This document shows positions 23,470 through 35,179 of a stretch of 64,000 bases of DNA, piece after piece. The stretch covers positions 1 to 64,000 of the forward strand of contig JBAMDO010000194.1 of NCBI GenBank assembly GCA_037074765.1, given 5' to 3'. Below the pieces are notes generated by a model. That model saw nothing but the letters and a program-made list of their open reading frames with translations. It ran no database searches and was not told the DNA's origin. The DNA comes from Mansonella perstans. Lineage: Eukaryota > Nematoda > Chromadorea > Rhabditida > Onchocercidae. A program made the translations under genes and the position numbers. How positions within the stretch are numbered: the first letter of the stretch is position 1; each line of letters begins with the position of its first letter.

Positions 23470-26400
23470 TTAATGTGCAATTTTCACATCAATTCCCATT
23501 AGAAAACATGCTATTGTATTTTGTGCCATACGTCGCCGTAGCAACGCTTTACCGAATTCGGAAATGTACGATTCTTTGCCATGCTGTTCGAGATCCATCA
23601 TATAAGCAGTGATAAACATAGAAATCTAAATGATAAATGAGTAATTTTCATTTGAGACATTTTAATTTTTTTTTTTTGTTTATTAGCCTAAGGGTATGAA
23701 AAATATTTAAGAAACAAATTTTATTATTCCTTTCTTGGCTAATTTTATCTAAAGGCTTTTTTCTTACCGATTTATTAATTATCAGCTAAACATAAGTAAA
23801 CTTTTCCGCTCCTTAGTTATTTTCTATTTCAAAATGAAATATTTGCCATCTTTGTTGATTTGTAATATACCATAAGACCAAGTGAGTAAGCATAAAAAAT
23901 TAAAAAAATTATATTGTTTACTAAGTTATATTTTTATTGAGAAAATTTTTAAGTATTTCAATGTGCCTTAGATTAAAATTTAAAAGATTTTCCAGTGGAA
24001 ATATAATTCGAAATGAAAAAATATATACTTGATAGATAATAAATATCATTTAAAGTTATCTAATAATATAATTTTTGGCAAGCTTTTAATTATTTAATTT
24101 GTTATATAAGTCATTTTGATAACAAATGTAAAGTTGAAAACATTCAAAGAGTAAGAACATGAAAATAAAAACGAACTCGCAAAAAATGTTCAATTTCTGA
24201 AAAGAAATCTCATCAAATGTAAAGTTTGAAAATTTTTAAAAAAAATTTGCACCGGTCGTTTCTCGACAATATTTCTTTCAATTTCTGGTGGTATATATTC
24301 CTTGACATCATCCAATTCTGGCGTACACATTTCCGTTTCAATATCATAGAAACCTGGTTGTATTATCTAAAAATAAGATTGAGATTAATGGAAAAAAGTA
24401 ACAGTTGAAAATTTTAAAATTAATGGACTTCGGATTACCGAAATCAAAATTATCAGACAGAATGATGAATGAGATTTTGTAAGTAAAATTAAAGCGATGA
24501 GAAAGATGTGAGCCAACAATGGGACGGAGGGGAAGTTGTGTCACAAAGGGATTTCGGTACTTGTTACAAGATTATTTGGATAGGGAAAGCGCTTGATGCT
24601 CGCAAAGATCATGTTGAGGGCCAGCTTCTGCTCCATAATGACTGGAGGAAGCTTACCAAAGTTCCACCTCTAACTCCCGATACATATATGGAAAACTCTG
24701 GATACACATATGGAAAACTTTGGATACATATATGGAAAACTCTGGATACATGTATGGAAATATCATGTATAACCAATCTTTTACAAGCAAACATCACGTG
24801 TAGCCAGTTTTTTACAAGCAAGCATCACGTGTAGCCAGTTTTTTACAAGCAAGCATCACGTGTAGCCAGTTTTTTACAAGCAAGCATCACGTGTAGCCAG
24901 TTTTTTACAAGCAAACATCACTAGACGTTCCTCTATGCTCATTCGTTGCAACTTTGATCATTAGTTATATTAGCCCTTTCTAATCCTGTTATGTTTGGTA
25001 CTCTCCTGCAACAGTTTCTCCAACTGAACGAAGGACGACTTCATTCGACAAAGTACAGTCGACTATCACCAAAGGAACGACAGGGATTTGTTAGTTAAAA
25101 TCGATCAAATTGTTTATATAACTCATTTTTGTTACTGCTCATCAGTTATTGTATGTTTGCGCTTTTTCCTTCTTACTATTGTGAACTAGTAATATTGTGT
25201 GAGTACAATATCACGACTCGAACAAACCTCTGTCGTATACAAACGATAAAGACTTTTAGCTTTTCCGATAGGACTTAATTGAATTCACAGTTTTGTGTAA
25301 AAATATACCAAGAAATATTACGAGGAAATCAAAAGCTTCAGTAGTGGCATTTTGCAATATCAATCAAATAATTTAATTTTCAATTCATTTTTAAGTTTCC
25401 TCTATTTTGTTCATTACCAAAAAATAAACAGATCTCTATCCTCTATTGTTTTTGTCTTATTTCAAAATCCTATTTAGCCAAAAAATTACCTTTACTGAAG
25501 AAAATACGCTCTCAAATAAATTCACGTATAAGCACAAAAACTGCAAATTTTTTAAAATATGAATTTTAATTAGTGCTCATGTGAATTAATAAATTAGTAT
25601 GCAAAATAATAATAAAAATATATAATAAAAAGGTGAAATATAAATTGCTTAAATTAGCATTAATTAATAATCAAAAGTCTTTCGCTTGCCAATCATTTCT
25701 GTTGATTAATTTATAACGATTTATTATTTGTCTATAGTAAGCAGAGTGAGAAAGAATAAAATAAACAAATAACTGAAAAAATTGAACAAGAAAGCCATTT
25801 AATTTTCATTATTTTTATATCAATAAAAACTTTGTTGCTATTTTGGCTTATGATCTTGGTCCATGGTTTTGGTTCACTACTATTTTGATTCATGATTCAT
25901 GATTTCATAATGGTTGTAACATCGTACTCAAAAAAAAAGAAAATTAAAAAATTATGGTTGCGATAGTTGTTGAGCAAGTAATTTCGACTCTGTCTATTAG
26001 TAGTAGCTGAAACAGTTCAGATGACAGTGATTCGTTCCGCCATTTTTGGCAAGTTACCCTTCTATGGGTGAAAACATTCACTGACAATTCACTGCCAGCA
26101 ATGAACCCAAATCTTAAGCAGACTTATCATTATTTTCGGTGATTCTTTTTTTCTTTTTCAAACAAAGTGATAAAATTGAGAATTTTTCAAAAATTTTCAG
26201 AAAACTAAATTTTTTACGCATTAATTAGTAAGCTAAGTAGGAATACGTCATCAAATTCAACCGCTGTCTCTAAAAGATATGAGAAGTTCTACTAGGTATC
26301 TAAAAGCGCTATAAGATACAAAACATGTGAAGACAAATTTAGATATAGTGAATGAATATGATAGGAAAGTACTATAATCATATATCCTGACTACTTATAT

Positions 26401-29400
26401 TAAATATATATCGATAGTGAAGTTTAGAAAATTTTGAAAAAATAAAAATATTGATAATTTATTTTTAATCAACAACCGTCTTTTTCCTACACAAAATATC
26501 ATAACTGAAAAGATTAAATCCGGTTTTTCAGGAATGAAATTTTACCATAAATTATTGCATGCATTCTATTCATTTGATTTGTACTCCATTGGTAAATAAA
26601 AAAATTTTAAATTGGATTGAATGAATTATTCTTCGCAGGAAAATTTGTGGTGAATGGTTGAATTGAAAGTAAAATAGATGAACAGTAAATAGTCATAAAA
26701 CAAAGTCGTTTTTTTGCAATCTGTGAAATTGTTAGAAAGCTTTTAGATAATTATTTGGAAAGTTGTTAGATAACTAAAGCATAAATTGCAAAATTTGCTT
26801 GAAACAATTTTTTTTAATTTTCAAATTAAATTTGCAACAGTTTTTAACATCAAACTACTCAATGCAATGTATTTTATATATTGGAACTTCGCACTTTTTT
26901 GACTAAACTATCGGAAATTTTCAATCTTCTCAAAAATCACTTAAACTTGATAAAAATCATTCCTAAAAAGTCCATCATGAAATAATTAGCAAGAAGAAAT
27001 CAAAATTTGAATTTTATCGTCTTTTAACTTTTTCATTTCAAAACAGTATCAAATGGTATTAAATAAATCTGATTTTTTTTCTTAAGATTAAATTTTCAAA
27101 TTTGAAATGCAAATTATAAATGCGCGGTACTTATTGTTAATAACGAAACATTTACAAATTAGCTGTAAACAGATATGTCGTAAAAAAAATTTCCATTTTA
27201 TAAAAAGTAAACATGTTAGCAATTTTTTCATAACGATAAAAAGCAAGTAGATTAATGGCAAAAAAACTTTTCGTTAATTGAAATTACAATATCTGGCAAT
27301 AAGATTTTTAGAAACTAAACTTTTGAACCTTATTAATTAAAAACAATATCAGTCTTATTTATCTGTTATATGTATTACAAATATCAAATCGAACGCATGC
27401 TATCTAATTACTTCGAATTATTCATGACTATGGAAAAATTTAAGCTCTGGGATGGAAGATGGTTTGAATTGAAAACCCGTTCTTTGAAATATGCATTCCT
27501 GCAACATTAATTGTGAAAAATATTTCGAAATTGCTTCCTTTCTACACTTAAAAATGTTAATATTTACAACTTTATATACATGACAAAATTATTTATAACA
27601 GCATGTATGACATTAATGTTTATAACATTAATCAATGTTAGATATTTATTAATTAATTTAATGTAAACACTGATCAGTGTTGATAATTAATTTAATATTT
27701 ATAGTGATTTGGACAGTTATTAATTCATTTAACATTTCTAGTAATGAAACTTGGATCAATAACCTAAAATCATCAATAATGATAAATGCAAATAATCATG
27801 TGTTAATTTTTAACTATTACAATACTATCAAATGATGATGAAGAATTTTAGTTAATTAAGAAATTAACTTTGCAAAAGTGGAGTATTGAATTATCATGTC
27901 TAATCATATCTAATCTAATTACCTGCTTCATTCTAGTACCGATATCATTACATTCTTGCATAACTAAGTTGCATAAATGTTACAGTGTCCAAAGGTTAAT
28001 TTAGCTGTTCATTTTTGTTAACTTTTTTTAGAACTAATTAAATGGTTAAAAATTAAAACAAAAAACAGGGGAAAAAAGAAACTAGCACATACCTCACATT
28101 GACAATCACTATTAGTCGTTTCTGGTAAGGTCCGTGTTTTTGAAACGTGATGACGGATTGTTTGATTTCGCATTTGTTTACAAAAATCGCAGAAAACACT
28201 GCAACCGATTTTAGTAGTAATTTGCAAATGAAAAAAAAAAATTTTTAAATAGTTAAAATGTATAAATCGATCAGACAGAAAAATCTGTAGATAAATAAGA
28301 TGAGATTAATAAAAGTCAATTATGATGGTGATATCATACAAAAATTACGGTACTTAATGCAAGGTTACAAATAAGATAATCATATAAACTGTGCCAAGGG
28401 TTACCGCAACTTTCATGATAATCTGAGGAAGCCATTAAAGTTAGATATAAATGCACACATATGAAGAAAAAATCTCAGCTGTATTCTTCCATTTACTATT
28501 TGACTGAACATACCAAACATAACGCACGGGGTTTATTAGTTAAAATCGATAGTACTATTTGTTCATTAATTTAGTTTTATCAATACAAATAAGTATTATC
28601 ACTGATATTTTGCTACACAAATAATTTTATTTAATATTTCATCATCTTTGCAAATGCGTTTTTACTTTTATCTTTGATTTCAATTTTATTTTTAGAAAAT
28701 GAGAAAAAATTTGAAATGTTAGTTTCAAAATATTTATTTGAAATTGACAGTTTAATTTTTTTTATTACCTCCTTTTTAGTTTTGTTTTTTATTTTTTATT
28801 TTTTTTGTTTGAATAATGAATTATGCATGTAAATATAAATTATCACATATCCAAGTTATAATTTTATATTTTCTTTCTAAATCGAATTTAGATTTATTTG
28901 CTATCGATTATTTTATTTTTTATTTTTATTTTTGAGAGAGAAAAAAATAAATTAATACCAGGCATTTTCTAATCTCCCACATGGACATTGATTAATTTTT
29001 TTGCTAACTTTTTCCGAACATGGCAGTGTTGGATATGATGGATCCGGCACACCACCGATTCGCATTTCAATTTCGGCAATTACATTTTTGATCGGTCGCG
29101 TAACTTCGACACCAAGTGCCTGAATTTTGATGCATCCCGGAATGGTTGGATTTTTGGGTGTTAGTGTGATTTGATCGGGATTAAATCGGATTTTTGGCCG
29201 GTACTTTGCCGGATCAATGCCTCGCTTTGATAAATAAGCTGAAATATTTATGAAAAGTAATAAATAAATCATTGATTTGTCATGAAAAAAAGTGAAATTC
29301 TATGAAGGCATGCAATGTTACTAATACCACATACTGTATTTCGATAAAATTTTTTCTAATTTAAATTTGAAAAAGGAAAATCTGTGCAAACTAAAATTTC

Positions 29401-32400
29401 ATCTATTGTCACTTTCTCTTTTATCTTACTGCTTGCTTTATTTTAAATTTCAAATAACTTTGATTGGAATTAAATTTACTGGAATTTGTCAAATTCTAAA
29501 GCAAGCAATTTTCAAGTGGTGCTACTGCGAAATGTACGTTTTTGTGAAATAAAGAAATAATTTTAAATTACAAATTTTTTAAGCTAAAACTATGAAATAA
29601 TTTTATGATAAATATTGTTCATTTTATTTCACTAAATCAACAAATAATTTCAGCTATTTCACAATGTGGTTGTAAGCAATAAGCCATGGAAACTGGAAAT
29701 TTGATATTATCAAATAATTTATTAAAATTTGCTAACTTGTCAACGGTGACAAACTTGAAGCGAAAAAGTCGCTTGACACTTTACGCTCTCTCAGATGCGC
29801 TAAAAGGGAGAAAAAACATGCGCTACGATGCTAATGTGTGATAAAATTATCTTTACTTATTTATTTGATTACGCTTTCGAAAATACTCTGGAAAGATCTG
29901 TCATTTTAATTAAATTTTACTGCTCAAATTAATAAAGTTCGCTAATAATAGCTTAAAAGAAGGTTAAAAATTTTTACAATTTGTAAATTTCCAATGAAAA
30001 AAAAAAAGTGAGAATTTTAATTTTTTACGATGCAATCAGCCATATTTGTAATCAATGGTATATTACAGCAAAAAGTAAGGCATTGTGTAAAGGTTAAAAA
30101 ATTAGCAAATTAAAAAATCAATTATTGCTAAGAAATGAATTTAATTTAGCACAGGAAAAGATTTATTGAATAGTGAGCGTAAAAAATCCAAAAAAAAAAA
30201 AAAAAAAAATTAAGCCATATTGGGTATGAGTATGTAATAAGAACAACAGGATTTAGGCCAGAAAAAAACGTTATCATATGGGCTAGGCTGATATGCATAA
30301 AAAAACACTAACTGGACTAAAATATTGGGTGATATTTTCGTAAAGAAGAGTTCACAGTAAGGCATATCTGAAACAACATTATCATTTTCATTCCTATTAA
30401 TTTAGCAAATAAAAATAACTGATTGTGATTGAAAAATATTCAAATTAGATTGAATCATATTATACAGTCTCAATAACATGAGATTTGAATATAAATTTAA
30501 AATGTACTGCAAAAAAAAATGATTCACTTGAAGTTAATGAATTTTTCATATAATATTAAAAATAATTTAGTTTTGGGAAAATTTTTGCATTTGTCAAAAA
30601 TAATTTAATTATCATCCATTTATCAAAAATAAACTGCAATGGAAAAATTCATTCGAAATGAAATTTATTTGTAAAAAAAAAATGAATTACTTGAAAAATA
30701 ATCATATGGTGCTATTTTCAATCCTTTCCACAGAAACTGGCAACAACTAATTAATTTTATTTTCTAAAAGTTTTTTGATGAAATTAATTGTCATTTTTAG
30801 TTTCAAACATTTTAACAGCGTGTAATATTAATCAAAAATTTACTGCTCTTATTTCCTTTTTTTTTTTTTTGGAAAAAAGATCGAAAAAATAGATCAAAAA
30901 GTTTTTGCTTTTTAATGTATTAATCTCATTCAATCTTGTTTAAGACATTTTGATTTAAACATCATCAATTTTATTTAAGATATTTTTCCTTTTTTTTTAT
31001 GTTTGCTTTGTAACAACAATTTTCTAACAATTTATTCATTTCGTTTCTCTTCCTTTTCTTCATATTTTTATTTTTCCAAATTTGTCACATTTTTTTACAA
31101 TCATATTTATAGTTTTAAAAAGGATTGATCAAAATCCGGAAGAAATAGAAGGAGAGAATGAATGATTGATCATTTATCAATGAAATACATTCTGAAATTG
31201 TTTTTTGACGAATGAAAAGGACACAATATATTTTTTGGTTTCAAATTTCTTTAAATTTTCATTAAAATCAAAGATTCTTTCGATTTCAATTTATTAATTA
31301 TTTACCTACACAATTAATATATTTTTTGAAAATTCCTTTTTTGCTTTTCGAAGTTTTCTGTTCTTCAATTATTATTGTTTAATCAATAACACAAAAAATG
31401 AATTAATGAAAAAAAAGAATTAAATGATAAATTTCCCATTACAATGTTAGAAAAAGGAAAAAGTATGAAATGAGAAAGGGAAAAAGCAAATCTGTTTGAA
31501 AGAGGACAAAGCTACTTCATTCTATCTCTCTTCCTCTTTCTTTCCTTTTTAAATTTTACCTACTACAGTTTTTATTACAAAATTTCCTTGGTTTTCTCTA
31601 TTTGATAGTTGCTACTCAACTAATTAATTCTTCCTTTTTCATTGTTGACATTTTAAAATAATTTTGAATAATATTGGAATACTTATGACAAAACAAGATA
31701 TATATCTATATATAACATGTGTAAAAGGATGGAACATATTTTAAATAAAGATAATGAATGTGACATAATTGGATAGGTGTAGGGATGAGTTTGATAGCGA
31801 TTGACACGGAGAAGATGAGATCGATGAAAATGAATTTGGTATGGATTGATATGGGTGAAAATTGATTTGGAATAGGCTGACAGGAATAAATTTGATATAG
31901 GTGAAATTGGATTTGAAATGGATTAATACGGGTAATTGAAAATACGGGTGGAAATGGATTTGGAATAGGCTGATATGGGTAGGAATGGTAGAATTTGGAA
32001 AGGTTGATAGGGGTAAGAATAAATTTGATACAAGTAAAATTGGATTTGAAATGGATTGATTTGGTATGGGTTAAAGCGAATAACAATTTACCAGATAAAA
32101 TCCTAGGTTGATAGCAAACTTTCTTTAAAATTCGTCTATCACTATTTTATATGATGTTGTTTTATAAATTTAATGTGAAAGATTATTTTTTCAAATAATT
32201 TTCTAGAATAAAATAAAAAGAAAAAGATTGAAATATTTTTCTTTTACCTGCACCACATGCACCGGAAACACGGATATTAACTTCAGCTCGATCTTGTTGT
32301 GCTTCAACATTATTACTATTACCTTGAAGTAGCAATAATCCCACTAATAATAGATAAGTTGAGGTAAAAGGAAGATGAAAAAGTAAGATTTGAAGTTGAA

Positions 32401-32404
32401 ACAT
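23470..32404 (-). CDS. Secreted cysteine-rich protein, tandem family member C
   Basis: Five exons: 32404-32248, 29238-28959, 28198-28093, 24366-24253 and 23625-23470, giving 270 residues with all phases consistent. Exon 1 is a signal peptide (TSTYLLLVGLLLLQG) ending in phase 1 after 'VSGACGA'. Exon 2 has 'RFNPDQITLTP', 'IPGCIKIQALGVEV' and 'CPCGRLENA', and the following intron splits the Cys codon as in A and B. Exon 3 continues 'VFCDFCKQM' and ends 'SDCQCE'. Exon 4 gives 'IIQPGFYDIETEMCTPEL'. Exon 5 has 'FGKALLRRRMAQNTIACF'. Cysteine order is the same as in A and B, but the GCGG-x-GSC motif is replaced by CPCGRLENAC. Introns are long (up to 3.7 kb) and hold satellites. The protein is probably exported; function unknown. 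Confidence 0.8.
24505..24678. other. Unexplained GC-richer block in gene C intron
   Basis: About 170 bp with clearly higher GC than its surroundings, open on the plus strand and immediately left of two tandem arrays. It looks like a foreign or transposon-derived fragment, but I recognise no protein motif. Confidence 0.4.
24679..24766. repeat. 22-bp tandem repeat, four copies
   Basis: Units GATACATATATGGAAAACTC start at 24679, 24701, 24723 and 24745 with a few substitutions. Each carries a CATATG or CATATATG palindrome. The array is in intron 3 of gene C. Confidence 0.85.
24777..24925. repeat. 31-bp tandem repeat, five copies, each with CACGTG
   Basis: The core ACAAGCAAGCATCACGTGTA recurs at 24783, 24814, 24845, 24876 and 24907, a constant period of 31 bp, followed by GCCAGTTTTTT. 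The first four copies hold the E-box palindrome CACGTG; the last copy diverges to CACTAG. It abuts the 22-bp array. Confidence 0.9.
31760..32085. repeat. Degenerate minisatellite in gene C intron 1
   Basis: Repeated phrases 'GATTTGGAATAGGCTGA', 'AAATTGGATTTGAAATGGATT' and 'GATATGGGTA' recur, with a longer period of about 130 bp (compare 31886-31935 with 32018-32068). This repeat generates the Pro/Ile-rich minus-strand open frame at 31706-32086, which I do not call as a gene. Confidence 0.65.
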
Positions 32405-35179
32405 CAATGAGGTGTCGCGGTAGGCGGTAAAATGTAATGAGCTTTTGGAGCACTACAACGATGAGTGATGCAGATCGGTAATTAATGGGGATGGGTGGGG
32501 CTTCATTGATGGAAAATTACCCCAACAATTGAAGTTGTTAGGGTATGATAACAACATGCTCCCAATCACTAATACACTCTTTAAGATGATGATAAAAATG
32601 ATCTCGACAAACTGCTACAGCAAACGACAATCAGCACGACGATCACAGAGCGACAATAATAACGGCAATGATAACATAAATGATATATGACAATGATGAG
32701 AACAAGGAAGCAAATATGTGAAAGTGATGACAATGATGAATTAGAATCGAGTATTTTAGCAACAAAGGCATATTTAATACTCTTATATGTGTTTGAGAAA
32801 AATTACTTAATTAGTACCTCTAATTATTATTGTCATTATTATTATCATCAATCATTTTTACTAAGATATTGTCGTAAGACTTGTTATCATTTTTTATTAT
32901 TGTAAAACTTATTATTGTTATCTTGATTATTCATTGAAATCACTTTACATTCTCTAATTAACCATTCAATTCATTACTGTCATCATTATCCGTCATAATC
33001 ACCATCACCATCATCGTTACTATCATTAATAATATTAGTAACTTACTGATTATCACCAATCATTTAATCACTTTATCACTTCGCCATTTGTAGTCTATTC
33101 ATTTTTAGCTCCCGCTGATTTAAATTTATTAAAAAAAAAAAAAAAGCAGAACAAAAATGTAATCAAAAATTCTCGCACCACTTTATCATTTTCATTTTGT
33201 TCTTACAAGAAAAAAAAAGCAAGGAACAGTTTTCAATTTTAAAATAATGCAAATATTATCGAACACAATTTGGGAAAATATAGTCTAAGGAAACAAAAGA
33301 AATTAATTAATTAACCAATTAAATTGTCAATTGAGCGATGGAAAAAGAGGGTAAAAGAGCAAGAAGGCATGGCATCAATGATCCATATCATTTAATCACA
33401 TTATCAAAAATCATTGTTGGGTAGCATGGTTGTGACCTATTTCCTAATTCGTGTCTTTCTTTTGTTCATAAATCCATTTTTCTTTTTTTTTTTTGAAAAA
33501 ATGAAGATCAAAGATATTCCCATTCCGAACAACCAATCCACTATGCAACTTCAGTTCAATAAGAAAAGGAAGTCTTAAGTCCTTGAGTTTCTTTTAAATA
33601 ATTATAATTAACTTTACAGTTAGGTTAAGATGATCTTTACAAAATTCTAATTCATTCCTCTTCTATTTTACTTCTTATTTTTCTTGCTCGGAATAGCAAA
33701 TCGTTATTCATCGGGCAAAAAAATTAAGCGACAATTTACTTTTCTTTTTTTCAAACAATGTTAATTAGAACTAATCATTCTTTATTTCCTCTCTTTTATT
33801 TATTGTCTGAATGAATGAAAAAAAAGAAAAAGAATACGCGACAGGGATGTTTAGAGCTTACATACTATATGTGTGTTAGTTAATAAAAATTAATAAAACA
33901 TCACAATTCTAATTATTAACAAATAAAACTAATAAAATTATTACTAATAAAATATCACAATTCTAACGATGGATAATCATTATTACTCTACGTCTAAGCA
34001 GTAGTTACTAGGTAATTTCAAACTCATTACCAAATTTCCAATAAACGGTTTATACTGCAAATTAATGAAATGCATATAAAACATAAGATTTGAAAGTTAA
34101 CATTTTTCATATCTAATTTATTGCTTCAGTAAATTCGCATGAATTAGGAAACTAAAAAAACTACAAAAGGTAATAATAGTAGGAACTGAAAAAGTGTCAA
34201 ATTTAACAATTTCAAATTTTCATATCATCATTTTTCTGTTATCCATATATATATATAACTGAATATTTCAATGTTTTCATTGTGGAAAAGGCCAATATCT
34301 CCAATTAAAAAAGCGTCACAAGATATAATAACAGCGAATTTCTTGGAGAAAAACCTTTTGCATTACTTATCAATTTGTTAGAATCATTATCAACTCTATA
34401 AATTCAAAAGAAATTGATTGCGAAGAACTTTTTTTGGTGATCAATGAAACTTGCAAGCATAGTAAACTGAAGCAGAAATTAATTGCAGTAAAATACATCC
34501 AATCTATAAAATTTTTACAGCAAACAAAATAACCATCTACATTAGGAATAAAAAAAAATACAGCTTAAAATAAAACATAGGACAGAAATATCTATTCCAT
34601 TATTGCTTCTGAGTGAAAGCAAAAAAAGAAAAAGACCGAACTTCAAAAATAATTCTAAACTTTGAATTTAAAAGAAAAATAAAAATAGAGCCAAAATAAT
34701 ATTCGAATGAACAATTCTTGTAAGTCACAATTCGCCAAACAAATGCACACATCACTGATTGTTAAGCATACATCGTACCACATAAATCATGGGAAAAACT
34801 TCACTTTTATGATAAGTTTCAATCCGAAGCAATAATAAATGGCTCCGTTGCTTCACCGAGTTTTCTGTTCACAAGTCCTTAAAATTCCAAACAATTATCG
34901 ATAAGAAATGTCCCGTCTTATTTCGCATTCACAGATGCAGTGCTTTTCAGTTAGCTGTCTTAAGCTTTCTTTATAAATGAAAAAATTGAATTCTAGTACA
35001 CTGCATCTGTCGATAACAAATACAACGAAATATTTGTCAACTAACGCAAGCCTGATGATCACATAAATGAGTTTAGAATTTCCAAACCACAGCTGTTAAA
35101 ATTTGGTTAAAAAATAGAAACGCCCTCTAAACGATGAAACTATCGTAGCTGAATTATATTTGATGAAAAAACTATTCTT
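32405..35179. other. Intergenic region with ATC/ATG-rich simple repeats
   Basis: From about 32570 to 33060 there are many GATGATAA, CATTATTATC and CACCATCATC repeats. The rest is AT-rich and without a supported gene. It contains the upstream region of gene C and the 3' flank of the zinc-finger gene. Confidence 0.5.

Noticed and set aside
24508..24834. Plus-strand 108-codon ORF (WDGGEVVSQRDFG...).
   Set aside because: Its second half is the 22-bp and 31-bp tandem arrays; the first part has higher GC but no recognisable protein, so I list it only as an unexplained block.
27920..27980. Candidate extra exon of gene C (frame reads ECNDIGTRMKQ, ends CAG|GTAATT).
   Set aside because: No AG acceptor gives the frame its neighbours need, and direct joining of 28093 to 24366 keeps phase and reproduces the C...PG-x-Y pattern of genes A and B.
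31706..32086. Pro/Ile/Phe-rich 126-codon minus-strand frame.
   Set aside because: It coincides with a degenerate minisatellite within gene C intron 1.
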